A stretch of 64,000 nucleotides of DNA from Euwallacea fornicatus (GCF_040115645.1 NC_089566.1:2790001-2854000), one strand, 5' to 3'. Shown: positions 12,183-25,362, counted from the stretch's first letter. The notes: generated from the sequence alone by a model not told the origin. Numbers and translations: made by a program.

Positions 12183-13720
12183 TACACCGGGCGATTCATT
12201 GAGGATGGGACGTCGCGAAGCGCGACACGGGGGACACCAGAATGTGACGGTGGGGCCCAGCGAACCTCACACCGATGTTGCGGGTCTCAGAGTTGCCGGG
12301 TGTCAAAGGTTCGAATTTTACTTTAACATTCCTCGACAACTCTTCGTTTCAACAGCATCAACGCCAAATCCGACACACTTCCGTTTTAGTTAGTGGTTAG
12401 TTCAGGTTAGTTACGCTAAGTAAGAATTTTGATCTCCTTCTTGCGCAGCTTCCAGAGGGCGCGAGCTACGATGTACCCCCCCGGTATATTTGATCGTGTT
12501 TTTTAACGAGCGGAACTAAAGTCAAAATCCCTTCGATGCAACAAAAGGGCGTACACTTTTGCTCAAAAAAAGGCATTCCGGCTTAATCCCGAAACCTCCT
12601 GCCGTTTACGAGATATTTACCCTTAAGACAATTCATGTGGTACCGTATCAGATCCTTGATTGATTTGGAAAGTACACCGTTCAGCCATCAAAGAAACGAG
12701 AGGTAGTTTTTTTTTTTGTACGGAGGGGGAAAACCTTCTAAAGGTACTCGGTCTGGTGGCCTGGGACCGGGTCATGTGGGATTCATCTCCTGAAGGGAGG
12801 CGCCTACCCACTAAAAACCCTCCTCTCTTCACCCCGGATCCCCTCCTGAACCGCCGTCAGGCATTACTTCAGAGGGGGGGTGGTGTTCTCTCCCTTCGCT
12901 AGGTCTGTGTCTCTCTTAGTCGGTCTCCCTCTCTCCCGCCCCCTCCAGCAGGAGTTCTACTGTGTGGGACAGAGGAGGAGGAGGAGACGTGAAGCCCCCC
13001 ACCACGACAAGGTGGGGACGCCGCGGGGGGGCATGGAAGGCAGTTAAAAAGTTAAAAATGGGTCTTATTATAAAATTGATTTGGTCGAAAACACAAATCG
13101 CATCACGCATTTCATTAAAGGGAAAATCGCCGTGCATTGGTATTTTTACTTTGAAATTACGGTTTTTTTTACACAAAGAGAGCAACTTGCAGGTAAATAG
13201 TCCGATAACTTCGACATGCTAAACTAACGAGAGCTACGTAATGCGTTGCCATGCGAGTGTACATACGGCCACCGCCGTTTTTGACGATTTCATATGGTGT
13301 TAATTAGCTTATGGGTGAAAGTCACGTAAACGCCGAGATATGCCTGGATTAAACAAAATTACATTTTTTAGGTAAAAATACACGCTCTTTCATTGTATTG
13401 AATAAAATTTAACCTTACGGGCACTCGCAGAAAACGTTACGAAATATGCCGAAGTGGGGGCTCGTAACCGGTGCCACTTGGAGGCGACATGAAAATTTGA
13501 AAAAAATTTAAAAAAAAACCGAAAGTGCACCTGTTGCGGTGCCGATGTCACGAAAATACAAAAAGTCGCTAAGAAATCTGAAAATAAATTCTCAATCTTT
13601 GACACCCTGTAGTTCTGAAACGCGCAAAATTGGTACGAAGCATAATGGGTCCGATCGTCACATTTGGGTGTCCCCTATCTGGGGTTTTGCCATGTCCCAT
13701 TCCAAATGAATTATCTTGTA
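12183..13720. mobile_element. Foldback element with ~480-base arms (family F1)
   Basis: The left arm (12183-12660) and the reverse complement of the right arm (13250-13720) align over most of their length. Shared blocks include the GATTCATT-GGATGGGAC start, GGGGACACCxAxATGTGACG, TGTCAAAGxTT, GTTTCAACAGCATCAACGCC-type sequence and a GTTTACGAGATATTTACCC-type end. The loop (12660-13250) is rich in G runs. No transposase was seen, so it may be moved in trans. A half copy lies at 19.2 kb. Confidence 0.7.
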
Positions 13721-15800
13721 CGTACGCGGCGCACATATGGAATTTGAGCGACAACTTGAGCCCCCCGTAATCTTCGAAATTAATGACCTATCTAAAAATT
13801 CGCACAACACGTCAAGTTTGCTTGGTATTTAGTGTAAAATACACCCCCGTCCTTGCGTCTCCGCTCTTGTGCGCATCACTGCAACCCTTAAGAATTTTGG
13901 CAATAGGGCTAGGGACAAGGCAATATATCGATGTGCCGCAATGCTATGGGATCCAGCAATTTTCCCAAAATGTTCCTCTGTCCTCCAGTCGTTTGGTCCA
14001 GCGTATTACTTGAAAATTGCGTCCCGCTCGGCATTTGTTTAAAATGACCAAATGTCCTTTCTTTCGTTACAAAGGACGTTTGCCGGACTCGGTATATCCG
14101 AAACCACTGCGCGGCGCAACCTCTTGATATCCGAAATTTTCCTGAATATACAAGGTGCGAATTATGTTTCCTGAAGGTGGTTTTTTGTTAATATTTTTGA
14201 AAGATTTCAAGATAAGTCAGTGGCATCGCGCACTTTGCTATAAATTTTTGTGCCTTTTCTGAACCTCTATGAAGACATCGGCACATTTTCCAGGGGCGGG
14301 TAATACAGAGGAATAATGCTTAAAACTTTTTTTTACTTTTTGTACTCAACTTTATTGACGATTTTATAGGAGAAGTATTAAACTGGACGATTTTTACATT
14401 AAAAAAGTATTGTTTTCGAGGAAATTGAGATTTAACAAATCTATGGGTTGTATTAAATGAACATTAGATTCAAAATCCCCCTTTATACACTTTTTTTAAA
14501 CAATAATTGTAATTAAATACCATTCCGGCGGCAACGAGAAACCATCAGACTTAATTAATTATTGCTGTCATGTAAAAATGTTAAATAAATATTTGTTTAA
14601 TCTCAAGGTCAACTGGGTTTTAAATCTGATGTTTATTTAATCGAATTTAGTATCCACCAATTTGGAAAATCTCAATTTTCCCGAAAACTATTGGGGATGT
14701 TGATGTTCTGCGAAAGTATCTTTTTTTTTATGTAAAAACATTTAAATTTAATATTTTTCCAATAAAGCCGCCAACGAAGTTAAGCACAAAAAAATTCAGG
14801 CAAAACGTGGCAATTTCCTTGTACAGACTCAAAAAGGGCACAAAAAAAAGTTACAATAAAGTACGAAAACCTACTAATTTATCTCGAAGAGTTTCGAAAA
14901 GATTAACGAAAGGCATCCTCAGGAACCGGCTTATCGCACCCTGATCATCGAAAACGAAGCGCCTTTGCACATTTGCTTACATAAAGTTTTCGTCATATTT
15001 CAGGCCCTATCATACGTAGTTGAATTTATGGCGCTACCTTCAGAGACACTTTGTATATTTATTTGAACTTCCCGTTGGGTCTCAGTCTTACTTGAACATT
15101 GTGCCACATCAGCAGACTGCGTGGAATTTTTACAACGCTCGGTATGCAATCTGTCTTTTTGCGGGGGTTTGAAAACTTTGAGGCTCACCATAGAGCGATT
15201 CGACGCCATAATTTTCAAAAGTCGTTTTTTCCATTTCCGCTTCTTCCGCCCAGGCGCGAAGCTGCGTTCAGTACGTCTCTGCTGTTACTATGCCCGTACA
15301 AAATGGCCCAGAGACATGGATACAAGTAGAGCGTGCCAGCAGATAAGAGAATAGAGCAATCCGCCTAAATTAGATGAGAAAAAAAAAAACTTTATTTTTC
15401 TTATCAGCACCGATAACTTGAATACTTTTACAAATTCTGATACTTTAAACTACTTTATGTCAAAGAGGGCCCCGCAAAGGGCTCGCATCTTCGGTTTTCG
15501 AGATATATCCTGCTCCGCCACTCTGTGCATTTTTAACATTTCCTTAATGCTACTTTCTGGTTGAGAGCGAGGATTCGAAAACAATCCTGTAGTTAACGTG
15601 AACTTTATTTAACGGAATCAATAGTATCCTTAGTCAGACTAAGGAGCCTTACCTACATCTCGAAAATTCCAGTTTCAATCCTTCATGCTTCAAAACTCTT
15701 TATACAGGGTGTCCATTCGCCGACCCCTCGAACTCCTACAAGTTCATTTGCGATTTCATAAAAAAAATCGTTTATCTGTATGTGAAGGTGAACTCTTAAA
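13721..15800. other. Unassigned, with one terminus motif
   Basis: A TATACAGGGTGTCC end motif lies at 15702. The remaining sequence is AT-rich and no protein or RNA gene was recognised. Confidence 0.4.
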
Positions 15801-15815
15801 TTAGCGACGGCTCTA

Positions 15816-17272
15816 TAGGGTGTTCCGAAAAAGCGGGCCGTCACAAAATATCATTTTTTTTTAATGGAATCATCTGCATTTTCTTCACGTGATGGAGCCC
15901 CCTCTGGATCCTATTTTAGTTCCTATATTTTTTTACCTTGGGGTGCAGTGCTATGACGATTTAAACGTAATTTCAGACGTTCGCAGTACCTCACAAAAGT
16001 GTATGCGTGTTGGAGTTAGCTTCAACTACATTGTGACAACTACAGGGTGGATTCTCATAAAATCACTTTAGTCGGCACGAATACCCGTTCAGCCAAAAGT
16101 ACATACAGGGCGCTCCCACTGACAACTTCAATTTTCACCTTTTCAATTCAGATTTTTTTGAGTGTTTCAAACAGACCGGGACGTTCCTCCATGACGCAGG
16201 ATGAAAGAAAATTCATTTTTCTTCATTTTAGTGTAAAATTACGTTCATTTGCGTTAAATATTAACGGAATTATTAGTTATTTCGGGAAAACCTGCATTCA
16301 TGGCTAAGCGCCCGAGTGTTTAGCGTGCGTTGCCATGGTTTCGCTGTTCTTTTGTTTTAAGTTTTGACAGTTCATTTACGGTTTTTCGTTCCTTCCGAAA
16401 TGTGTTTATGTTAAAACTGACCATCGAGCCGAAGCACGTTCACTAGGAATTTACGGCTATGACGTATGCAATTAGTTCACGTGATGGAAATTGCTCACTG
16501 TCATCTCGGCGTAACGATTCCTCATGAAGGACATCCTGGCGTAGGGAGCCTTTAAAGCTTCAAACGCCGTTTTGAACGACCAGGAAGTGTCAGTTACGAA
16601 GAGAAAAGTCGAAACAAGAGGTTTCAGGAGCAGAAAATGAACTAGACGTCGCTTTATCAGGAGCGGAAAACTCAAGCTTCAGCCCCGGAGGAATCAGGCG
16701 AGTGGTCCATGAGCTTTCAAAGCTCAAAACAAAGGGGCATCTGAACTATGCGCACGCATGATTAACACTCGGGCACTCAGCCGTGAACGCGAGTTCTCCC
16801 GAAACATTTAATAATTCCATTAAAATTTAAGATAATTATGATGTTAGCACCTGCGTAAATCGAAAAAATTAAATTTTCTTTTGTTTTCTGTCTTCGAAAA
16901 CGTACCATTCCACTTGAAAAAATAAAAAAGTTGAAGTTGAAAAGGTGAAAATTAACGTTGCTGTTGCGACACCCTGTGTACATTTTTGGTTACGTGGGCA
17001 TTGGTGCCTGTCGCGGGGACCTTACATGAGAATCCATTTTAAAATCATCAAAATCTAACTTGAGCTGACTGCGGCAGTCATTTTTTTGTGAGGCATTGCA
17101 AATTCCCAAAATTTCTTTTAAAACGTCGTAGGTTCGAGTGAATGGGCGGAAAAACTCTAAGGATTAAGGCGGCACCAGAAGAAGACACCATCACATGAAA
17201 AACATCAGGTAGTCGGTCTCATTAAAAAAAAAAAAACGCTTTATGACGGCCCCTTTTTTGGGACGCCCTGTA
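15816..17272. mobile_element. Foldback element of about 1.46 kb with ~500-base arms
   Basis: The left end (TAGGGTGTTCCGAAAAAGC at 15816) pairs with the right end (the reverse of GGGACGCCCTGTA at 17272). Both continue into GGGCCGTCA-xAAA and a T-run, a CATGTGATGG-type block and CCTCACAAAA. Inner blocks (ACAGGGTGG at 16043, ACATACAGGGCGC at 16095) pair with 16969-17045. The loop is about 16330-16745. Two nested sets of end motifs suggest one element inside another. Confidence 0.7.
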
Positions 17273-17279
17273 GGATTGT

Positions 17280-19195
17280 TGCTAATTTTGAAATTCTCCT
17301 TTGTTAGGCTCATCTACATCCCCAAAATTGATTTTTTTTGTGAAATTACAAATGGACTCGTGAGAGTCCGAGGAGGCACGCCCATGTTTATACCGTAGTG
17401 ACGGAGTTGGGTTGTTGTTTCCGATCATGAAATGGATGCGATTGCATAAAGAAATCTAATGGATTGGGCCGAGATTTTGCGCTGGACGTGGAAAATTCAT
17501 ATTCAAGATCTCGTTTGCATGTATAGGGTAATGAGCAGATGCCGTCTTGCATAAACCAAAAATATGGCCTTAAACATAAAGGAACATCCTCCAAAACTAG
17601 AAGTAAGTCGTTTCTCAAGAAGCTCAACTGCCATTCTCCATTCAGTTTTGCCGGAAGTTCAAATGGTCTTAAAATTATATCTCTGAAAATCCTACACTAC
17701 ACATTCATTGAAAATTCATGTTAGAAGTGATGTTCTCTCGGTGAATGAGGATTTTCCGAGTTTCAAGAGTGGCTCTTTCTCCAATTAAACACACCCTCGT
17801 TTGGAATGTTGCCCCATCGGAGAAAAATGTTTGATTAAAAAAAAAAAAGTATATGGTGTTAGTGTTAGAGGGCCAAATTGCAGAAATCAACTGCGGGTGA
17901 AACAATCCCTTCGCGACACATTTAGAATACACGTAAAATGGTATGAAAACTGCTTTTCTTTCCGTAGAAATCTAGAAATTGATGATTTGCTGACTGCCGG
18001 CGCTCCAGAGATGCTTCCGGTGGCAGTCTTTGGATCCTCCGGCATTCGGATGAAAATTTCCTTTTCCTGATCTAAAGTGAGAATTTTTGGTCCGCCATTT
18101 TTCGATTTTAAGTTGAATGAATCAGTCTCGCTCGGTTTGTCGTAAAGTTAAAAAAAAAGTCAATGACGTAATTATTTGCTATTGGAATGAAGGTGCCTTC
18201 CAGCAGCAGAACAATTTTTACTACGAAAGCTATTGGCTCGAAAACACTAACAATTTCTCTCATCTCGTTAGTTAATTTACTGCATCGAGGTATTTGTGAA
18301 AGTATCACACAATTCCCTTGTTGCACTAGTGAAACAAACATTCATTACTATAGACATTTTAATACTTTGCGCACGGAATCGCTTAATTAACAATATCTCG
18401 AAAATGAGTGCGAGTTTTTTGCAAAATATCTTTAAAGCATGCGCACTGACAAAACAGTGAGATGGGCTTTTTTGTGTCACAATAAGGTGGAGGTGACGTC
18501 GTCTACCAACTATCACGAAACGAATATTATTGGTGAATTGGTTCTACGAAGGATTCCTCCTAGAGCAATTTACAACAATAAAAACGTAAGATTTATTCTC
18601 ACTTTACAGAATAAGAAAATACTCTGATACCTAGTAGGATGGCGGATAAGGCAAGTTCAACGGTAACGCTCTATTTTTTTACCTTCTGGGACCAAATACT
18701 CAATTGTGCCATTGTATCTGAGACACCCTGTATAAAGTTTTTTTTTGACAATATGAAATTTTTGCAATCTTCTGTAGACAATTAATCGTTTAAATTTCCG
18801 CAATTTTCAAAATTTATATGGAGCTTGTCGGTTTTGTGTAAATGCGAATTGGATCAATGAAAATTTGGCTATTTGTCGATCAACGGCCAGTATTTCTCGC
18901 TGCATGATCAGAGCCCTACAATAGCAAGTCCCGTTGAAGCTCATAAAAGAATGGACCTCCTCCCCTGTATGATCGGCGAAATAAAGCAGCCATAATATCC
19001 AATTCCGAGAATTTAGGGTAACTCGTTCATTTTCCCATTTACATTAGCTCTAGCTGATATAGTTCAATTTACTTCCGAAATCCGGGTTAGTGAAAGGACA
19101 GCGAAAAAGTCCCCAACTTTGGAAGATCTTCATGGTAGAACTGCTCGGACGAAGTCACATCAGTGAAGCTAAGCGTGAGAAGCGCTTGACCTTTG
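17280..19195. other. Unassigned, with terminus motif
   Basis: A GAGACACCCTGTATAA end motif lies at 18720. No coding segment is supported; the ORFs of 61-89 residues overlap each other on both strands. Confidence 0.4.
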
Positions 19196-19202
19196 CAGGG
19201 GA

Positions 19203-19640
19203 TACAGGGTGATTCGTTGGGGACAGGACATCGCGAGAGCCGAGATAGGGGACAACCAAATGTTTGACTCAACCTGTTTTATACTAATTTGGCGTGATTC
19301 AGGATTACAGGGTGTTCAAGGTTGAAATTTTACGTTTAAATTCGTTAATAACGTTTTGTGTTTTCACAGCATCAACACCGAATTCGTCATGCTCAGGTTT
19401 TGTAAGATAACAAATCAGATTTTGTACCTAATTTGTACGTGACTTCTAGGGGGCGCTAGTTACAACCCACTGCTTCAGTAGTTTTTTCTGCTATGAGCGC
19501 AACCAAAGCCAAATTCTATTCAAAATAACGGTAGAGCGTCTATTTTTACCCAAAAAAAGTATTCTCGGTTAATCTCAATATCTCTCTTCGTTTACGAGAT
19601 TTTTACCCGAAACCCACGCCGCCTCAAATCCTTAAGCTCT
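19203..19640 (+). repeat. Half copy of foldback family F1
   Basis: Direct relative of the left arm at 12183-12660: TACAGGGTGATTCGTTGGGGACAGGAC, GATAGGGGACAACCAAATGT, TACAGGGTGTTCAAGGTTG, CACAGCATCAACACCGAATTC, CTAGGGGGCGCTAGTTACAA and CGTTTACGAGATTTTTACCC appear in the same order. No inverted partner was found, so this looks like a solo arm or a broken element. Confidence 0.65.
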
Positions 19641-20200
19641 CACTATGTATATCAGCAAACTTAGGTTGATGGGAGATTGCCACCTTTTCGGAGGAGAACA
19701 ATTGTAACCTTTTTGGGTCTGATGGTACGAAAACGATCTAGAGAGATACAGGGTGTCCCATAAAAAAATCAAGTTTGGGTTCCCATTCGAAATTCTGTTA
19801 CAGCATCGAGTGATGTGCAGTGCCCAAGACCATATTTAACCATTGTTTGGAGGTGCTTAATTTTTATGCAGTTAACAGAGATATTGTTAAAAACAGCACT
19901 TTAAGTCAAGACAAAACAAAGTGTTAAATACGAGCAAAGTAAGTTGTTCTAAGAGGATCCTTATTAAATATACAAGAGAAGCTCCTCCAAATGATGTTTC
20001 AGTAGTGTTCTTATGCACTGCATATTAATGGATACGATAACATTCAAATGGTTATGTGCGTGCGGCAAAGGAACAGTTCAACATTAACATTTCCAGGACC
20101 GTGGCCTTAACGCTTAATGGCCGTCTACATAAATATCAGCATTGAGTGCGGTACGTCTATTTTTGTATACTTTTACATTCTATCGAGGCTCACTGTTGTT
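19641..20200. other. Unassigned, with terminus motif
   Basis: GATACAGGGTGTCCCATAAA at 19746 is a typical element end, but no partner was found. It precedes the hammerhead-like motif at 20.2 kb. Confidence 0.4.
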
Positions 20201-20204
20201 TCAG

Positions 20205-20244
20205 TGCCCTGATGATGCAGCCGTGAAGTTGAGAAACGTCGGCA
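20205..20244 (+). ncRNA. Hammerhead-ribozyme-like motif (type I, short stem III)
   Basis: CTGATGA at 20209-20215 is followed 17 bases later by GAAACGTC at 20233-20240. TGCC just before CTGATGA can pair with GGCA just after GTC (stem I, 4 bp). These are the invariant core boxes of minimal hammerheads described in Penelope-like and retrozyme elements. Stem II pairing in the 17-base segment is imperfect, so activity is uncertain. Confidence 0.45.
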
Positions 20245-20439
20245 GTTAATCGGTTTGCTAACGTCCTCGTTCGTGTTGATGAAATTATCGTTTCGACAAA
20301 CCAACTTCCACTTGACTTAAGATCGTTCAGCGAACGAATTTGTACGGGGCGTTGCAATTATCTTGTTCAGAGAATTATTTTAAACGAGACTATAAATTCG
20401 GGAATATAAAGTAAATACGGCGTGTTTAAAAAAAGTTTT

Positions 20440-21170
20440 GCCAAACTTGAGGGGACAATAGAGGGCACTGCAGTAGAAACTTTTTGTGTATAAACCCCTA
20501 GTCGGGCTCTGGAGTAGCTTTTAACTAAAAGCGCAATATTTTTTCGTTTTCTCTAAAACACCTTGATGCTCAAGTAATGTTCATTAAAGACAATACAAGA
20601 ATAATAAACTTACAATAATGGTCCATAATAGCGACCTCTAACATTACATGAATTTCTCCATTGAAATATAGCATCGCGCACCCTTTGTAGCATGTGCAGA
20701 TCGCGCTGCACTGTCGCCATCACTCTCCCTAACAATTCCTTGTTTGTAGCTACAGGGGCTTCATAGACCAAGAACTTGATGATGACCCTCAGAGCAAAAA
20801 TCTAACGGGATTAAATCGGGACTTCGCATCGGCCAATCGGTAGATCCTCCTCTTCCCATCCAACCCCCAGGAAATCGTAGGGTTAAGTTAGGCAGTACCT
20901 GGCGGGCGAAATGTGGAGGTGCACCGTTATGGTGGAACCGCATTCTGTTTGGTATCTCCACAGGAACGTTTTAATAAGAATTTTTGATCACAATACTTAA
21001 GCATGGATGTTTCTTTGTGCCAACGAGAAAACTTTAAATTGTTGGAGGAATCTCGCTCCAGAGCTAAAACGGCTTATTTCCGGCTAGGGGTGCACATGCA
21101 AACATTTTCTCACCCAACGTTACCTGTGACGTCATCACGTTTGGCACCATATTTTTAAAGAACCTTGTAT
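20440..21170 (-). pseudogene. DD41D-type transposase, C-terminal half, decayed
   Basis: On the minus strand (about 20961-20761) reads RMRFHHNGAPPHFARQVLPN then RSPDLIPLDF, followed in other frames by an RDAIFQWR-type tail near 20680. In intact relatives the first of these boxes is QQDGAPPHF; the aspartate is asparagine here. The spacing from that position to PLDF is 41 residues. A stop and frameshifts show decay. AACCTTGTATAT near 21170 may be a terminus. Confidence 0.7.
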
Positions 21171-21559
21171 ATAAACATAAATCGAGGGGAGGGTCCCTAC
21201 CGAGATGCAGGACGTTAGGGTTTGACAGGGGTTCAGCAACCTTTGCTTCGCATATGGTGAAGAAGGCGAGATGGATTTTTTACAAATTTGCCTGAAGAAA
21301 CGTTGCTGTGTTTTGTGAATTATCTAAAAAATCGGCATTTTTCAAGATTGTGGGGCGACAAGTTTCCGTCGAAAGACCCTGTGCACAGAGCGAACGCAGG
21401 GGCGTTCATTCGTTGATGAAAAGAGCAATGTGACAATGTATGTTTGTTTACTGTAGAGAACGTCTATTAAGCATACGGCAAAAATCTAGGGCGTTATTCG
21501 CTGGACTGTTCCAATAACATCTTGTGCTTTGACGGTTTCCGAAAAACCCCCTTGTTCCG

Positions 21560-22000
21560 GAGATACAGGGCGAGAAAAACTTTAGACCATAGCAGCACTT
21601 CATTATCAGATATTACGTATAAAGCTTCTTAATCCATACGGACTACATCATCTCCATCTAGAATGTAGGAATCCAATCTTCTCCCCATTGACTGCCTAAC
21701 TGCTTCAAAACACCAGGGTCGTTTCTTATCGAGTTACGCTCAGCAGTGATCTTACTTTTTAAACCTGCCGCATTTTCCATTGGAGTATCATAAACCGATA
21801 ACTTCAGACGCCCCCAGAAGAAATAATCAAGGGGGTTTAGTTCGGCGGATCGGGCAGGCCACAAGTGAAATCCACGTCGACCGCTCCGACGATCTCCACT
21901 ATTATTGTTAAAAATTCACGAGCAACCACACTGAAATGGGCTGGTGCGCCATCCTGCATAAGTAAACACTCTCAAGAAACGAATTGGTCTCACAACGGCT
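21560..22000 (-). pseudogene. DD41D-type transposase fragment
   Basis: Minus strand: MQDGAPAHFSVV followed, with one frame change, by WPARSAELNPLDYFFWGRLK, then a helix and a GEDWIPTF end at 21661. The QDGAPAHF box keeps its aspartate. About 41 residues separate it from PLDYFF, as in the other copies. A TACAGGGCGAG motif at 21564 lies near its 3' side. Confidence 0.7.
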
Positions 22001-22009
22001 ACCTCACTC

Positions 22010-25000
22010 GAGGTAGTTGTTTTTAACAGTTCTCGTAGATTCAAAAATTTTTAATGAAAATTTAATAATAAAATGCTGCCGTTGTGCAAATTTCCTCTCT
22101 CTTCCCGCGTCTTCGGAGCAAAGAGCCCGATCGGAAGATCGTCGAAGGACACGACGTTCCCGGAACGGTCCAGGGAATGGCTCCCTGAGTTTTTGCCGCA
22201 AGTTTAACGGACGCCCCGTATATCGCGATATTAATCGCTGGCGATTGGCAGCAGCGACGGCGTTAATTAAATTTGACCAAAATCTTAGCAGAGTTTATAA
22301 TGCGAAATTCCTGCTGTTTTGCCGTCGCTTAGTCGTGTCTCACCGAGTTAAACTTAAAAGATTAGTCAGAACCTAATCCCTCTCTTATCCGATCAAAAGG
22401 TATTTTTAATATCTTCTCCAGCGCCGAAAATCGTTTAAGGGAATCGAAGTTCAAAAGTGCGGGCTTAGTTTAAAGGGCAACTTTGCTTTGTTCCTCGAAA
22501 AGTGGGTTTACACAAGAATAAGAGCTCCGGCCAAAATCATACTTACTAAATCTGGGAAAAAGCTCTTAAAAAAAGCACATGACTTGTTTGAATGGGAAAG
22601 CACCTGCTACCATTTATTAGCCTTTGATAAAGAAAACATTTTTGGACAGGCACAAGGCGAATTTAATTTTATGGAATAACAAAGGAAATATAGCGGTTTC
22701 CTTGCTGGTGAGAAGAATTGAATTACGCCCTTATCTGCCTAATTTTAGGCATGACGGGCCACTTAAAAAAAGTTACTTTTCCAATACATTTTGTTTCGGA
22801 TAAGAAAATTTACAGCAGGGAAAACGTTGCGATGGGAAAATATTATTCTGGAAATCAATATGGAAATTACCATACGCACCAGTTACCAGATTATAGTCGG
22901 GTTAGATTTACTTTAATGCTATCATAATTGGATTTTCGTACATGACGTTAGCTATTAGACACAGATCTGGACTAATGAGATTATTGTTCAATATAATAAA
23001 CGCACTCAATCTCCATCTATTATACGCGCTTCCCGGCAGAGTGGATCATTTGAATTATCGGAACTCGGTGGATCCCTCAAGGTTTTGCTTAATAATTGAC
23101 TTTACTTTTCAGTAATTCTGAGTAAGCTCCTAGAGGTAAGTAATAGCTTAACTGGAGCACACAGGATCACTTTTAGGTCCTGATAAAGAAGCCACGCAAC
23201 CGTAGAAATAACTTAGCATTTAATTGTAAAAGAGACCTTGAAGAGACAATCCCTAGAGAGTAAATTGTTACAAGTTTAGAAATATAAAACGCAATATGAA
23301 GAATAACGATGAAACTATTTTGGAGATACTGCAGGGACATAAAACTGCGAAGTGGCCCAGTGCAAAATTGGTTAAAATTTTTATTGCTAGCACTAAAGAG
23401 GGTAAGTGCACTCGTCCCATCTGTAGTTGCTAGGGCTAAGGAGCACGGAAAATATTAAGAAAAATGCGTGGTGGGTCGGAGGAATGACGTAAAATAGCCA
23501 GAAAAAATGCGCTTCCTTAAAAAAAAAAAAAAAAAAAAAAATGTGGACGCATGCGCGGTCGACAGGAGGGTCGCTGCGAGGCAAATTCGTTTTTCCAATC
23601 GAACCCCCCGTGTCACAATTCTCTAGTGGCGAAATTCAATATTCAAAATTATTTTCGGCTTAATTCGCCAAATTACCAAATCTGGATATTTTAAACTTCA
23701 CAAAAACACCCGTTTTTACGAAACTAATATAGATTGTTCATTAACGCTTTAATATTAAAATTGATATTTGTCCGTAAAATTTTATGTTTATCTAAATTTA
23801 ATAATTTAGGGATGTTTATCGGGAATAATCGTGATGGCTCGAACGGTTAAATTTAAGCGTCTAGTGGGGGAGTCCCAGGGAAGAAACCTCTGACACCAGG
23901 TGTCGCGGATACCGCCGCGAAGAAGCCGGACAATGGGCGAGAGAAACGCTACTGCTTAACCTCCATCAAACGTCTCTACTAGCTTCTCAAAGTTGGATCG
24001 TACCAAGATGGTTACGAGTTGAGGAAGGACATTTCGTGTCTTTTTTGTAAACCGAACTGCTTCGTCTTCTGGTTTTCCGATCTCGTGAAGTTTGGATCGC
24101 CCTTCCTTTCTTTCGTTGACCAATCCGGGCCCTGGTTGGATACTTTCCCATGGGTCAGGGTTCGCAGGACGAAAACGATCCAAACGTGCACCTTAACGGG
24201 ATTTTGCCATTAATGTCTCAACTCATGGGCTCTGCGAACGGTCAAATCGCTGATACTAGTCTATGGGCGAAGAGCACTCACAATACTCTAGACGGTACAT
24301 ATGGTGGGTCTGTTTTGTGTTTCTTCCAATGAACCCAGAACCGCCCTTTGAGTCCGGTAATTTATGAATTTGACTCTTTGACGTTTAACATGTATGAGAC
24401 TCGACCATAAGTAACATGGCGACGTGGATGGGAATCCTACACTAGTTTATTGTACCAAATTTGTTGAGAAATCTGGAGAGAATTGAATTTAAAAGGGAAC
24501 GAACGTCGGGATGGTTTTGCCCAAACGTGACTTTGATATTCTATTTTTCCTTGCAAGTACACGAAATTTTTCTTTATAACAATGGACCGGAAACAATCAT
24601 AAAGCTTTTGCCTTAAACGATTTTTTTTTTGTAATTATCTCAGCTAATCACGTAAGTAATAAAGCATTTCCACGCGGAAAAGTAACTCCGTAAAGGGCGG
24701 TCCAGATGTGATGCCGGACACTGGAATCTCGAAAGTTGTAACAGATGCAAGATCGGTTATATTGCGGTAAAGTTGTTCGATTGGACGCTCCACGAAGTGC
24801 CTTTTTGAGAATTGCAGAATTCCGGAGGTATCCGGAAAGACCCACAATTTTCGAAATAAAAAAAAAAGAAGAACAAATTTCCAGGCATTTATTTAGCGTG
24901 TAATTGAATATTTAAAAGCTTTTTGTGTTAGATTTAGGTGTCCCGCCGGTCCACGTCCAAAAAGGAACGAACAATAACATTTAGTTTCACTTTATGGAGT

Positions 25001-25240
25001 GAACGTCTGGACTCATTAAGAATATAGATGACTAGATAAAATAAACAAAAAAGGGGGAAATGGGAGATACGGCCACACGTAGGACAGGGGTCATTAGTCA
25101 GTCTTTGCATAGATCTTGCCCATGCAATACAAAATGAAATAGTGCTCCAGCTCATATTAACAACTCGTGCCGTGTTTTATTAACCTCTCATTCTCTTTCC
25201 TCATCCAAGATTTTGTCTTTGCCACTTGTCCTTACCTATA
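22010..25240. other. Unassigned, locally GC/CpG-rich
   Basis: CpG-dense patches occur at 22090-22260 and 23860-24300. Overlapping ORFs on both strands (75-119 residues) resemble nothing known to me. The CpG density could reflect a promoter or an old repeat. Confidence 0.4.
23517..23542. repeat. A homopolymer run
   Basis: An A tract of about 22 bases. The ORFs crossing it on the minus strand (phenylalanine run) are not genes. Confidence 0.85.
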
Positions 25241-25246
25241 AAGCGT

Positions 25247-25268
25247 CTGACGTTTCGGCTTCATCATT
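25247..25268 (-). ncRNA. Weak hammerhead-like motif beside the microsatellite
   Basis: On the minus strand, TGATGA is followed by AGCC and GAAACGTC. The segment between the boxes is too short for stem II, so this is likely a truncated relative of the other two. It lies at the start of the ATC repeat. Confidence 0.25.
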
Positions 25269-25292
25269 ATCATTATCATCATTATCATCATT

Positions 25293-25324
<32 letters not shown>

Positions 25325-25328
25325 TATT

Positions 25329-25362
<34 letters not shown>

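Noticed and set aside
12300..12325. tRNA T-arm-like GGTTCGAATTTTA
   Set aside because: No acceptor or anticodon stem fits around it, and it lies in a foldback arm shared with 19.3 kb (which reads GGTTGAAATTTTA).
23393..23584. 63-residue minus-strand ORF with phenylalanine run
   Set aside because: Caused by the A homopolymer on the other strand.
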